64,000 nucleotides of DNA from Gonocerus acuteangulatus (GCA_946811695.1 OX328123.1:17822213-17886212), one strand, 5' to 3'. Shown: positions 34,628 through 45,720, numbered from the stretch's first letter. The notes: generated by a model not told the origin, from the sequence alone. Numbers and translations are program-made.

Positions 34628-34886
34628 ACTAGAAAAGTTAGAAGCTCTTCCAGATGGCATTACTCTAGAGGACAAATCGATTGCTCTCTTAACTGAACTA
34701 TTACACTATAAAACACAGGAACCTTATCCCGAGGATAAAGATCACAATAGCGAAAGTGCAGAAGGCCTTCAAGAAAAATATAAGAACAAAGACGACACAT
34801 TTTGGGTTTGTAATCCTAAACTTTGTAATTTAGATGACTCGACTTTGAAAAACTTAGTATCTGCTTTGAAGTATATTATGCAGTGA
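34628..34886 (+). CDS. candidate orphan coding exon, no ATG
   Basis: An open frame of about 85 codons ending in TGA at 34884-34886, entered through a possible acceptor (tctctAG at 34621-34627) and lacking a start codon. The translation is balanced and hydrophilic: LEKLEALPDGITLEDKS, then an acidic stretch, then DDTFWVCNPKLCNLDDSTLK and a C-terminal LVSALKYIMQ. Composition is unlike translated AT-rich noise here. I do not recognise a family. It could be the last exon of a host gene or part of a decayed transposon protein. Confidence 0.4.
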
Positions 34887-35079
34887 ACCCCTACGACTCT
34901 ATTTACTACATTTAAGAAAAAAGTCACAACTGTTTTTGTTAAGATGCGTCGAAATGTTTTTTAAAACATCAAATATAGGTTCTCCTTACCAAGACGATTC
35001 ATTTGATACCCCACACGATGGGTTTCTGAAGGAATGATGGCATTTCGATGGAACAAAAAGTAGAAAACGTCATAGGTAA

Positions 35080-35570
35080 TATGACACTCCCGTATCAAGA
35101 CCTACCTGCGTGCCAAGTTAGGTCAAAATAGGCCAAACGGTGCGAATTTGTATAAGGAACAAACATACTGACAGACTGCTGAAAGACCTTTTTTACCTAG
35201 CCTAGTGCATTGCCCGGACCAAGGCCTACCTGTGTTCCAAGTTTGGTCAAAATCGGTCAAATGGTGTGAATTTGTACAAGGAACAAACATGCAGACAGAC
35301 AGCTGATTTTGACTGGCCTATGACACTACCCGGATAAAGACCGACATGTGTTTGTCAAATTTTGTTGAAATCGGTCAAACGGTGTGTATTTGTATAAGGA
35401 ACAAACAGACAGACAGACAGCTGATAGACAATTTAACCTAGCCTATGATTCTCCCCGTATCAAGACCCATCTGTGTCCCAAGTTTGTTCAAAATCGGTCA
35501 AACTGTACGGATTTGTAAGAGGAACATACATACAGACAGACAGCTGGTATAATATTTTTACCAAGCCTAT
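35080..35570 (+). repeat. tandem repeat of about 120 bp, four diverged units
   Basis: Each unit has 'ccaagtttggtcaaaatcgg', 'tcaaacggtg', 'tttgtataaggaacaaaca' and 'gacagacagctga'. Starts are near 35100, 35223, 35341 and 35463. Two inverted units of the same family are at 61610-61820. Confidence 0.9.
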
Positions 35571-36099
35571 ATTCGTCTAATTTTTTCTTATGAAATCAAA
35601 TATAGGTTCTTCATTCCGGGACAATTCATTTGATACTCCACATCATGGGTTTCGGACGGAATGATGGGTTTCCGAAGGAAGTACAAAACTGGCACGCCCC
35701 CGCCCCGGAAGCGGAGTCAAACACTTTTCGCGATTTTTCGTTTTTTTTCCTGTAATAACGTCTTCATATCTATCTTCATGCAAAATTTCAAGTCTCTAGC
35801 ATCATGGGAAGTGCCTAATAATTTTGATGAGTCAGTGAGTGAGTCCTATAAATCCCGATTTTCGATAGCTTATATCTCAGAAACTATTCGATGTAGAATT
35901 ATGACATGTACTACTCACATCTAGTATTATAATACCTGTGTAAAATTTCATAACTTTACCTTTACCTGGTTGAAAGTTATGAGAGGGTAAAAATCGGCTC
36001 TAAGACCGCCTGTAATATACACACAGTATGCTCAGGCCGGAACTTGGCCTGGTGCACTACCGTGCGCCTAGATAAGTACCTGCAAGTATATGAGCAACT
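35571..36099. other. no gene; repeat-like
   Basis: 'aaatcaaatataggttctt' near 35595 repeats text near 34970. 'gcttatatctcagaaacta' and 'gttatgagagggtaaaa' look like further dispersed repeat. No protein evidence. Confidence 0.35.
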
Positions 36100-36745
36100 C
36101 AAAAACGTAAGCGTTGCGATTTTTTTTGCGCGAATTTCGCCCCAAACACTATCTTCCACTGGGCGGATTATGCTGGTTAACAAACTTGACCTTTCAATTT
36201 AGACGACAGATTTTTATACCAAATTTCATCAAAATCGAACCTCTAACTTGCGAGAGAGCGAACAGACAAGCATATATATAAATATACCTCATAAGCGGGT
36301 TCTCCCTATGGAGGTAGGGAGGAACCGCGCTAAAATGAGTTAAACAAAGTCAAATCCCGCTCAAAAGAACAAAACTAACACATTCCATGTTATGAGCACT
36401 TATGTCTCCGATTGACACCCCATCACCAAAAATTGTTTCAGGACCGTTTTTGTGAAGAATTTAGTAAGCCTCAAATGGTAACCTTCCTCTTACCACAATT
36501 TCCTTACCGTTTGCGAAATATTTACGAAAATAAACGAAGTTATCAAAACTTTTTATATCTATTAATGAAATGTTTTTTTTTTTTTTTTTTTTTTTTTTTC
36601 GAATACTTCCCTAACTCCAAATGTAACCAAAATACAAACATCTTAGATTTGATGAATTACAAACAAGTAGAAAATATGTCAATTGATTCCCACGATTCTA
36701 CGAACCCAAACCGAAAATTAGTTACAAACATATTCTGTCCACTTT
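36100..36745 (+). repeat. two partial family Y copies
   Basis: 36100-36268 is the 3' end of Y ('gcgcgaatttcgccccaaa' to 'gaacagacaag'); 36355-36745 is the 5' part of another, cut by the LINE at about 36755. A 29-base T run lies at 36571-36599. Confidence 0.65.
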
Positions 36746-36766
36746 TCCCTAGGGAAATCGAAAGGC

Positions 36767-37295
36767 ATGTCTCCAGGCCCTGATAACATCCTATACGATA
36801 TGCTGCGTCACCTGTCTCCCCAAACCAAAAACCATTTGCTACAGCTATACAATCAGGTCTGGCACAGTGGCGTTGTTCCTAGTGCTTGGAGGCTTTCGCA
36901 CATAATTCCCATCCCAAAGGCAAATAAAGACAGAAGGTTCTCTTCTGGATATCGACCCATCTCCTTGGTCAGTTGCCTAAGTAAGGTTTTGGAGAAAATG
37001 GTTAACAAGCGACATCTGTTGATCCTTGACAAACAAAATCTGCTTTGGACTGGGCAGTCTGCCTATCGCCATTATCGATCAACTACGGACAGTCTTTTGA
37101 TTTTGGAAAGCGAGCTACAGTATGCCTACATAAACAAGCAGGTCGTGGTTGCAGTTGTGTTCGACATAAAAAACGCCTTTGACTCTTTATGGAGGCATGG
37201 AATATTACACAAATGGGGCCTCCAAGGAAACCTGCCTAGGTTCTTTTAACAGTTCCTTATGGAAAGACAATTTAGAGTACTAGCAAATGGTGTTT

Positions 37296-37354
<59 letters not shown>

Positions 37355-38260
37355 CGGCGCATCTACAACTTGGCCATTAGCGCCGGGCTATCTATAGGTT
37401 GCCACCCTTTTATAATGCCAACAGCACGTGCCGGTCACCCATTCAGGTACTGACCACACCCGACGTTGCTTAACTTCGGTGATCTGCGGGAACCGGTGCA
37501 TTCAACGTGGCTATGGCCGTTGGCCGCAAATGGTGCTCTATCCAAGAATGTGAAGAGTGAATTTGGTGTGCCGCAAGGTAGTGCCCTTAGCTCCACTTTA
37601 TTTGCAATCGCCATTGATGGAATCAAAACGTGTCTCACAACTAATGTGAAAGGCCTTCTCTACGCTGATGACTTCCTCATTTTCTGTCGGTCTGCGAGTG
37701 TCGATTATATCAAGAAAAATCTGCAGGCGACGATCAATCGGATCCTGCTATTGTGTAAGACGTCAGGGCTGCGCATTTCTGAGGAGAAAACCAAGTGCAT
37801 TCTCTTCAGCCGTCGACGATCGGAGCCACTATGTCCTTCACTGGTGCTGGGAACGCATCAGATTCCATTTGTCGAACAAGTCCGGTTCCTTGGGGTGATC
37901 TTTGACAGGCGACTGAACTGGGTGCCACATATAAGCGAACTCAGGAGACGGTGCTTTGACCGGTTGAAAATTTTAAAAGTGCTGAGCAAAACATCCTGGG
38001 GAGCAGATCGGCTCTCGCTGTTGAAGGTTTACCTAGCAATGGTGTGTAATAAGATAGACTACGGGAGCATCGTCTACGGCTCAGCCAAGCAACCTGTGCT
38101 CGAACTTATTGATACAATTCACTTCAATGGAATCAGGAGCATAACTGGAGCCTTTCGGAGAACGCCGTTCCTGTCATTGTGTGAAGAAGCTGGAATTCCT
38201 CCGCTGATGTCGGAGGCATCGGCTTGCCGCCAAGTACATATGCAAAATATATGCCTCACC
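36767..38260 (+). pseudogene. non-LTR reverse transcriptase, broken
   Basis: SPGPDNILYDML opens the conserved RT region, followed by WRLSHIIPIPKANKD and YRPISLVSCLSKVLEKMV, then FDIKNAFDSLW with the first catalytic Asp. After the SINE come FGVPQGSALSSTLF and LLYADDFLIF with the YADD catalytic pair. Breaks: an in-frame TAA at about 37248, the SINE at 37293-37525, and a frameshift near 38222, after which reading continues in another frame. The SINE plus its duplicated target is 243 bp, so it preserves the frame. The N-terminal endonuclease is absent. The template is LINE RNA, copied at the nick in target DNA. Confidence 0.92.
37293..37525 (-). mobile_element. 5S rRNA-derived SINE inserted in the RT
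   Basis: Flanked by GCAAATGGTG at 37283-37292 and 37526-37535. The minus strand starts with 5S rRNA ('ccgaagttaagcaacgtcgg', 'gaatgggtgacc'), then a linker and 'ggcgctaatggccaagttgt', ending in a poly-A of about 50 (poly-T on plus). Retrotransposition is clear. The long A tail and intact duplication suggest a young insertion. Confidence 0.95.
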
Positions 38261-38479
38261 TGACCATCCCTGTTACCCCTACATATTCCGTCCCAAATAT
38301 TCTGGATTGTTTTATGCTCACACTTCCACACTTCCGCCTCTTTACCTCTTACATTCCGAATGAGACCCATGATAGCCGTACTTGCAGTTCCCCTCTTGTC
38401 AACAATATGCATACATTCCTCCATAGAAATATAGTAAACCCATTTGTCACTTCTTGACCTTACGGAAAAATGACACAAG

Positions 38480-39059
38480 CGGGATTGAACTGAGTCTTCG
38501 ACTCCATGAGCTTCTGGACAAAATTGACAACAAAAGAGTGATGTACACCGACGGGTCACACACTGGTGTTTCCTCCGCATGCGCTTTTATAATATAATAT
38601 AAGTTTAGATTGCATTCAATCAGTAGTATTTACTCCGCGGAACTGTTTGCTCTCTCAGCGGCTATGTATCATGCAATGACAGTTCCCGAGGCCAACGTAG
38701 TTATCTGTACCGACTCCAAAAGTGCTTTGCTGAACATTCACAACATGTACAGTGACAATCCAGGGATCATCAAACTGTTGCAATACTCCACCATGCTGCG
38801 TGATTTAGGCCAAACTGTGCACCTCGTCTGGACCCCTGGGCACAGAGGACTAAAAGGAAATGAGATGGCGGACAGGGCAACGTCCTCTGCGCATGACTTG
38901 CCAGTCATAACACCCACCACTCTCATGGTAAGCGAGCTTGCCTCCCCGCTGCTAAAGACAATTAAACAACGCTGGCAGGAAGTGTGGAGCGAAGCAGGCT
39001 TTAATAAGCTTAAGATGGTGAAAAGCGATTGCCTCCCTTGGGAGGCCGTCATCGGCTAG
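38480..39059 (+). pseudogene. LINE RNase H domain
   Basis: An earlier in-frame piece near 38540 encodes YTDGS-like text (first catalytic Asp). The main frame follows with SISSIYSAELFAL (catalytic Glu), VVICTDSKSAL (second Asp) and VWTPGHRGLKGNEMADRAT (His loop and last Asp). This is a complete-looking RNase H1-type catalytic set, but split by a frame change near 38590-38610. It would digest the RNA strand during element replication. Confidence 0.88.
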
Positions 39060-39339
39060 ATCAAACCGTGGAGAAGAAGTGTTGTTGGCGAGACTCCGGC
39101 TTGGTCACACTCGTCTCACGCACTCCTACCTCATGTCCAGAACAAACCCACCTCGATGCGCTACCTGTCGGAAACTACTCAGTGTACAACATTTCCTTGA
39201 AGACTGTCGGAAATATACAATGGTATTACGACGGCTTGGAATACCCAGAAAGATGGAAGAGGCTCTTGGTAATAATTCGGCAGCAGTCGATAAGGTGCTC
39301 AATTTTTTAAAAATAACCGGACTTAACCGTCTTGTATAA
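39060..39339 (+). pseudogene. LINE C-terminal zinc-knuckle region
   Basis: LLARLRLGHTRLTHSYLM, then PPRCATCRKLLSVQHFLEDC, the C-x2-C...H-x4-C pattern usual at the C-terminus of I/jockey-group pol proteins. The frame differs from the RNase H frame, so one more frameshift lies near 39055. Confidence 0.85.
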
Positions 39340-39683
39340 TAACTGTGGTCTAGCTATACAGTTTTATTTGGCTCGTATCCTTGAATATCGGTGTATATAA
39401 GTGTATTTTTCTATTTATGTAATTACCTATATTTATGTATTTTATCTTTCTATTTATTGATTTATCCTTAGCTTTTTATTCGGAGGACCAATTGTTTTTT
39501 CCTTGTGATACTTTTGTTACCTCTTGTTTAGTTTTATTTGCGTTTAACTCATTGCTGTGATATTTTTTGTTACCATATTTTCTTTGTTAGCTGTTACACC
39601 TATTTTTACCTTTTTTAGTGTATACTTTTAATATTAGATTCAGTTATATTCTGTTATGTTCTTAGTAGGAAGTTTGAAAGTGC

Positions 39684-39732
<49 letters not shown>

Positions 39733-39734
<2 letters not shown>

Positions 39735-41175
39735 TATAGGGTAAATGACCCAATAGTTGACACTGTCTGCAGTAGGTCGGTGCCTAAGTTTGACTTTTCT
39801 GTTCCTAAGGATGACAGTGAGAGAAAATGAAAATAATACAACTTTATTCTATTGTGAGCAAGAAGGGCCAACTGCATTGGCGGAAATCCACCTCACCACT
39901 TGTCAAACATATTTCCCGTGCTGTTTTTCCTTCAACTAGAACTATACAATAATCACCTACTCTTATAACGTCCACTTTTTATAACTTGCTTATTACAGCC
40001 ATTTTCATCTTTCATCCCTTGGTCATTTTTGAACAATCCCTCTTCTTCTTTAACTTTTTGTGTAAACTTTGATCTGCATTCTTCTCATATTCGTTATTTG
40101 TGGGTTTATCTATCTGACTTGCCTCAATTGTTGACATTGATGATGGTTTACTTACACCTGTTGATTCTACACAGCTCATGTTTGTGACGTCATTCCTTCT
40201 TCAGGCTGACCAGGAGTCACCATCTTCGTCAGTCATGGAGTTTCTGTCTTTATTCTACAGACGAGAAGTATTTAAAAGTTATTTCTTGTAAGGGATTTTT
40301 CTTTTTTTTTCTTTTTTTTTTTTGTTCAATCTAGCCTTGGCTCTTTCTTTCTTGGCGATTTCAGCTGTGTTTTTTTTTTAATGCAGGACTTGCCATATGG
40401 TTCACGGTCCATTCATGAACTTTTAGCTTCCAACCTTCTTTAAATGTTCGGAAACCTGATAAATCCATAGATTGGATAATGTGAGAATCATTTGGAGGTA
40501 CCGCCGCTAATAACCATTGTACCACAAATAGATTAAGAAGTTGTGTGACCATTTCTAATTGCAGAAAACTACTATAAAACGTTGTCTGTCAACATTAGGA
40601 ACAGAATGTCGAAATTAGGAAAACATATTGTCAACTTAAGGTTCCAGTCATAAGAAATTAATAAAATCAGGATACATGAATGTCTAATGAAAATCTCAAC
40701 TAAATCGTTTCAGTATGCATCACAGACAACCGTTTAGTTGACATTAGTGTCAAGAAAAGGAGCCCTGGTTGTTTATTGTGTTCCCAATGTTGACACTACC
40801 ATAATCTCAAGATTTTTTTATTTAAATTAAGTCAAACCTTTTACAGTCCATAATTTAAGTATCATAGAGTTCATAGAGACCACAAAAAAAAAACAATTTA
40901 ATGCACGCATTACAAAAAAAAGTCTAAAGAAATATTCTTAATCTCTTATCAAATTCACTAAGTGAAGAGAGCAGCAGGAGTTGACTCGAGGATTTTTCAT
41001 ACTAAAATGGCGGCAGATGTTATTAACGGAGTTGCATAGTTGATCGGGTCAGTCAACATTATTCTTCAACAACTGTTCTTTCTATTGGATGCAAACTTAT
41101 TGAATTCTCTTGAATCTAATAGTTATTTTTAAAATTTAAATTTGAAATGTCAACTTAAGGAGTAGTGTCAACAAC
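39733..41175. mobile_element. candidate pogo-like element remnant
   Basis: It contains the transposase C-terminal relic listed separately. Near the ends, 'caatagttgacactg' (39761) and 'gtagtgtcaacaacgg' (41163) are roughly inverted. TTGACA-type words recur in both orientations through the interval (about 39765, 40130, 40590, 40628, 40738, 40790, 41147). Borders are inferred, not proven. Confidence 0.4.
40300..40552 (-). pseudogene. pogo/Tigger-type transposase C-terminal fragment
   Basis: Minus strand reads AAVPPNDSHIIQSMDLSGF, then RTFKEGWKLKVHEW. The family pattern is LPPxxSHxxQPLDxxxFxxxKxxW, in which the Asp of the QxxD is the third catalytic residue. After a frame change a basic tail rich in Lys/Arg follows (about 40360-40300), as in pogo/jerky proteins. 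The DNA-binding part and first two catalytic Asp residues are not visible. Confidence 0.7.
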
Positions 41176-41179
41176 GGAT

Positions 41180-41290
41180 TCTGGCGGTTAACAGACATGA
41201 CCCTCCCAATTAGACTAAAGATTATTGTACCATATTTCATCAAAATCGGACGATTTCTGAGCTTGTAAGAGAGCAAACAGACAAATATAT
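41180..41290 (-). repeat. dispersed repeat family Y, 3' end
   Basis: 'tatttgtctgttt' to 'ccgccagaatccgttg' on the minus strand, a diverged last 110 bases of Y. Confidence 0.55.
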
Positions 41291-42224
41291 ATAGGCTCAT
41301 CGCCATATATTTCTTCTCGATATCTTGGATCAGAATTTTCTCCTTTATCGAATTCCCAAAACATAACATGGCGGAAGTGGTGCCTTGTGAGCTCCATTTC
41401 AAATTAAATTTCTGCACAGAATAAATAAGTTTCACCAACCATAACACGATAAATAGAACTGTATATAATACTATAAGCAAAAAAAAAATTGAAAAGGTGG
41501 GAACATAAACGGACAGAACCGACACGACTTATGGTAATGATAACAAAACTAAGTTTAAGGTCATTAATAAAAATACAAAAAAATAAAATTAGAAAAATCA
41601 GAACCTTAATGAATTCCAATATAAATTCAAAAATCAACTTTATAAACAAGTTATAATTTTTTAACCGTTCAGGAACAGATTATATACACAGGCCAACTCA
41701 TTATATTAAAAAATATAAAAAAAATGAGATGAAAAATGACTAGTGAGAGATTTAAAAGAGGAAACATAAAGATGAAAGAGAGAGGTATTCTAAAAATTCT
41801 CCGTTAAATATAGCCCATCCTAGCTTTATGAGGCATTTCCTTTCATATCCTCTATCATCCCCTTCCGCCAAATTCTTCAAATTTAATCTACAGATTAAGA
41901 CTAATTATCAATTACTGGCTTCTAAATTGGTTTACTAATGAAGTACAAACGTTCGGCGATAATTTAAACTCTCCCCTCAGGGAATCTAGTAACATACTTC
42001 AGGTCAGACGTAGACTTTTCTTTGCGAAGGAGAACACTCTTATTCTGCGAAACATTATTTTTATCGCCCGTCGGTAGCTACTGAGGTTGCACTGATGAGA
42101 GAATTTTAGAAAAATGTCTTAAAGCTTCATCGATGTTACCTAAACGAACGAAAATGTCCAACGTTAAAAAGTGCGAGTTATATATGTATGTATATATATA
42201 TATATTTAAATATATGCATGTATA
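41291..42224. other. no assigned feature
   Basis: Open minus-strand frames at 41136-41525 and 41404-41649 are hydrophobic AT-rich translations without motif support. Confidence 0.35.
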
Positions 42225-42748
42225 CAGTGGACTCTCTCTTATCCGGTGTTCTCGTATCCGTCGCTCTCTTTCTAATCCGGCGGTCTCCGAGAGGAATGAG
42301 TGACGTACCTCGCAACTCGCCGGAGCTAGACAGGTTCGAGGGTTCATAGAAAACCTGCCCTTCCTAGCTAGCCAAACATTTGTCCGAGGTATTTCATTAA
42401 ATGGAAAGAAGGCATAGGCATATGTTTCGTTTTAAAGGCAAGAACTTGTTTTTCTGGTAAAAAAATAAATGTTTCTAATAAGGCACCTGCGGCTGGAACG
42501 CCTGATTTTAGCCAGTCTACGTTGAAAATTCATCCCGAGTGGAGTACAAGATTTAAAAGTAATTATAATAATATATACCATTATAAATATGCAATGTTAA
42601 AACTGATATATACTATTATATTCTCAAATAATAAGATTTTTCAAATACATATGTATGTATGCTTCTTACTGAATTCCCTAATCTGGCGTTTTCTCTAATC
42701 CTCCGACTACACCCCGGTTCTGATGACGCCGGATTAGGGAGTGTCTAC

Positions 42749-42750
<2 letters not shown>
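42225..42750. mobile_element. Tigger-like non-autonomous element
   Basis: Left end CAGTGGACTCTCTCTTATCC and right end (reversed) CCGTAGACACTCCCTAATCC form an imperfect TIR of about 25 bp with subterminal TAATCCGGCG copies. TA flanks both sides, in (TA)-rich sequence. CAG..., TA target and repeated TxxTCCGG text suit pogo/Tigger relatives. Confidence 0.65.

Positions 42751-42808
<58 letters not shown>
42751..42808. repeat. (TA)n microsatellite, left border of Penelope pair
   Basis: About 28 TA units between the Tigger-like element and the Penelope-like pair. Confidence 0.95.
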
Positions 42809-42811
<3 letters not shown>

Positions 42812-42886
42812 TTATTTATTTTCATAAATATGGCAAAGGTCCAAATAATAGTACTCCAGATTCTTGCACTATTTTATTTTTGATAC

Positions 42887-42927
42887 GCCCTACATGTTTC
42901 GTGGCCTTATGCCACCTCCTCAGGGGC
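42887..42927 (-). ncRNA. hammerhead ribozyme motif, family B
   Basis: Minus strand: stem I GCCC/GGGC, CTGAGGA, stem II GTGGC/GCCAC with a short loop, GAAAC, AT, GTA. The cleavage triplet GUA fits NUH. Stem III comes from self-complementary ACAUGU. Confidence 0.88.
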
Positions 42928-43220
42928 CATTAAATCCTAAAAACATTTTTTACAAATTTTCAATACCTTATTTTAGTAAATTTAATAATAATTATACACC
43001 GAGTGACATTAAAATTCCTATACTAACCCCTAAACTTTATATGTAAAATATAATAATAAAAATAATATTGTTATATTGTACATACCCTATGTGTGGTCAG
43101 CTCGCCACCCATACTATGACTGAGGCTAGCTAAATACCTGTGTCGAGAGGCTTAGTAATCAGCTTATTAAGATAAGTTGTATAAAGGTTTGTACTATTGC
43201 TTTTTCCCTTGGATTGTTCG

Positions 43221-44315
43221 CTATTTTCTAATGTTATTGTAAAATATTTTATCTAAAAATTTAATTTCTGTTTGTTTATTTACCGAGTTCCTGTTTTTTA
43301 TTATGTGGATATTTTCTTTTATTTTTCGTTTAATGTTGTTTCTGTCCTTGTCAACTATTGCTATGTCGTCCAAGTCAAATGTATGTCCGTTCTTAAATGC
43401 GTGGTCCGTTAGAGCTGTTGTATTTGATTTCTCGTCTATATTTTTGGCATGCTGCTTAATTCTATTCTTTAGTATTTGTGATGATTCTCCTATGTAGCAC
43501 TTGTTACAATCTTTACATTTAACTTTATATACGTTATATTTTGAATTTATTTTATTTATTTGGTCCTTAATTTTGCTGAAATTCTTTTCTATTTTGTTGT
43601 TATATTTCCAGCTAATTTTGCAAATCCCGTTACAGATCAGTTTCATCCTGTTTGCTATTGCCGGGTGAAAATCAAATGAATAAAAATTATTTTCTATTTG
43701 CTCGCGTTCTCTCTTGGATTCCTGAATGTTTTCACTCCTATTTTGACTAATTATATGATTATTTATGATTCTTCCCTTATTTATTTTTTTAGTTTCCAAA
43801 TTATTAAAAAAATGTTTTATTTGTGTCTGGATAAATGTTCTCTTCTTTTTTATCGAATCCGGCCGTGTTTCGTCATGTTCCATATCCCTTTTTCTTTTAC
43901 CATTAGTTTTTCTATTGTCCCTTACGATTCGTTCGTTGCATTTGATACGTTTTTCATTAGTTCTAATATCCAGCGAACTCCGTTTTCTTTTAATCCGTCT
44001 GTCAAGTAAGTCCTCAAAAAACTCCTCAGTAAAGTGGAACAATTTTCGAGGGGAAGTTATTTTTATTAAATATTTTTCTAATTCTATTCTTGATTTCATT
44101 GAAATATTGAGGTGATGTTCTATTTAAGGCAGTTAATGTTCTATTATATACTAAATTTTTTTTTTGAAACTGAGAGGATGATTGGAGTAAAAATTAATTG
44201 TTCTGTCAGAGTGATATTCCTTAGAAAACCATTTAAAATCAATCCAATTATTTTTATTTCTTGATAGTTCCAAGTCCAAAAAGGTAATTCTGCCGTTTGC
44301 TTCTATTTCTTTTGT
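43221..44315 (-). pseudogene. Penelope RT thumb plus GIY-YIG endonuclease
   Basis: From 44315 the minus strand encodes GRITFLDLELSRNKNNW, FKWFSKEYHSDRTINFYSN and HPLS, the C-terminal region of Penelope-type RT. A frameshift near 44095 leads into a 292-codon frame (44099-43221) with a basic linker and then YKVKCKDCNKCYIGESSQ, RIKQHAKNID and FKNGHTFDLDDIAIV, a GIY-YIG nuclease with the Cys pair found in Penelope-like elements. The catalytic RT palm and the N-terminus are missing (5' truncation). The pair normally primes and copies element RNA at the cut site; this copy cannot. Confidence 0.92.
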
Positions 44316-44970
44316 GAATCGTAAGGGACAATAGAAAAACTAATGGTAAAAGAAAAAGGGATATGGAACATGACGAAACACGGCCGGATTCGATAAAAAA
44401 GAAGAGAACATTTATCCAGACACAAATAAAACATTTTTTTAATAATTTGGAAACTAAAAAAATAAATAAGGGAAGAATCATAAATAATCATATAATTAGT
44501 CAAAATAGGAGTGAAAACATTCAGGAATCCAAGAGAGAACGCGAGCAAATAGAAAATAATTTTTATTCATTTGATTTTCACCCAGCAATAGCAAACAGGA
44601 TGAAACTGATCTGTAACGGGATTAAAAATTAAGGACCAAATAAATAAAATAAATTCAAAATATAACGTATATAAAGTTAAATGTAAAGATTGTAACAAGT
44701 GCTACATAGGAGAATCATCACAAATACTAAAGAATAGAATTAAGCAGCATGCCAAAAATATAGACGAGAAATCAAATACAACAGCTCTAACGGACCACGC
44801 ATTTAAGAACGGACATACATTTGACTTGGACGACATAGCAATAGTTGACAAGGACAGAAACAACATTAAAAGAAAATATCCACATAATAAAAAACAGGAA
44901 CTCGGTAAATAAACAAACAGAAATTAAATTTTTAGATAAAATATTTTACAATAACATTAGAAAATAGCGA
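44316..44970 (+). pseudogene. second GIY-YIG endonuclease copy, inverted
   Basis: Mirrors 43931-43221. Carries the basic linker (RTFIQTQIKHFFNNLE) and then, after an internal deletion near 44622, the reading frame with CNKCYIGESSQILKNRIKQH and the following region. Frame-breaking deletions near 44622 and 44875. Begins at the head-to-head junction, so it is more 5'-truncated than its partner. Confidence 0.9.
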
Positions 44971-45260
44971 ACAATCCAAGGGAAAAAGCAATAGTACAAA
45001 CCTTTATACAACTTATCTTAATAAGCTGATTACTAAGCCTCTCGACACTGGTATTTAGCTAGCCTCAGTCATAGTATGGGTGGCGAGCTGACCACACATA
45101 GGGTATGTACAATATAACAATATTATTTTTATTATTATATTTTACATATAAAGTTTAGGGGTTAGTATAGGAATTTTAATGTCACTCGGTGTATAATTAT
45201 TATTAAATTTACTAAAATAAGGTATTGAAAATTTGTAAAAAATGTTTTTAGGATTTAATG

Positions 45261-45301
45261 GCCCCTGAGGAGGTGGCATAAGGCCACGAAACATGTAGGG
45301 C
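45261..45301 (+). ncRNA. hammerhead ribozyme motif, family B
   Basis: GCCC at 45261-45264, CTGAGGA at 45265-45271, stem II GTGGC/GCCAC, GAAAC, AT, GTA, GGGC at 45298-45301. Perfect 4-bp stem I and intact core. Confidence 0.88.
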
Positions 45302-45406
45302 GTATCAAAAATAAAATAGTGCAAGAATCTGGAGTACTATTATTTGGACCTTTGCCATATTTATGAAAATAAATAAATGTACATAAATAAAGGTCACAAA
45401 TCATGG

Positions 45407-45414
<8 letters not shown>

Positions 45415-45468
<54 letters not shown>
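45415..45468. repeat. (TA)n microsatellite between Penelope units
   Basis: About 27 TA units following the 31-nt extension. Another Penelope-like end starts immediately after. Confidence 0.95.
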
Positions 45469-45470
<2 letters not shown>

Positions 45471-45720
45471 CACTTTTTCTTGTTTCTTTTTCTGGCAGTG
45501 GGTCGATAAAGCAGCACACTCTTGGTTTACATTAATTACTTTATTTAGTATGTTTCGCCCGACATGTTTCGAGCCTTTTCGCACCTCTTCAGGGGCTTAC
45601 CTTATCAGGAAATCCTCTCGTCATGTTGTCTAGCTTGAGTCAGGCGTAGTACTCAGTGGGTTTACTATAACTAGACTGTCACTGCCTTGAGGTTTATAAC
45701 CTTGTCGTGTATGTGCTAGG
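45469..45720 (-). mobile_element. Penelope-like terminal segment, family B2
   Basis: A minus-strand end with 'tatttagtatgtttcgcccg' and 'acatgtttcg', related to the foldback at 61085-61475 by its hammerhead. A single arm; no coding remnant. Confidence 0.7.
45557..45596 (-). ncRNA. hammerhead motif with broken stem II, family B2
   Basis: Minus strand: GCCC, CTGAAGA, then GGTGCGAAAAGGCTC, GAAAC, AT, GTC, GGGC. Core and stem I are intact, but stem II pairs poorly compared with the 61-kb copies. Confidence 0.6.

Larger units (their letters stand above)
36755..39732 (+). mobile_element. 5'-truncated non-LTR retrotransposon, I/jockey-like
   Basis: Reverse transcriptase, RNase H and a CCHC-like zinc motif in that order, an AT-rich 3' UTR and a 48-base poly-A at 39685-39732. 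A downstream RNase H in an RT polyprotein points to I-group non-LTR elements. The copy is 5'-truncated in the RT, has several frame breaks, and is interrupted by a 5S SINE. No target duplication confirmed. Confidence 0.88.
42809..45412. mobile_element. head-to-head Penelope-like pair, family B
   Basis: A minus-strand copy (44315 down to 42809) and a shorter plus-strand copy (44316 up to 45381) meet head to head. Each runs from coding remains to an AT-rich 3' end with a hammerhead. The plus copy extends 31 nt further (45382-45412) before the next (TA)n, and the minus copy has no counterpart. The plus copy has lost about 60 bases of the endonuclease gene near 44622. Confidence 0.9.

Noticed and set aside
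37435..37638. Antisense frame over the SINE/RT junction
   Set aside because: Shadow of the RT frame and the 5S SINE.
43698..44115. Plus-strand frames of 103 and 116 codons opposite the endonuclease
   Set aside because: Shadows of the minus-strand GIY-YIG gene.
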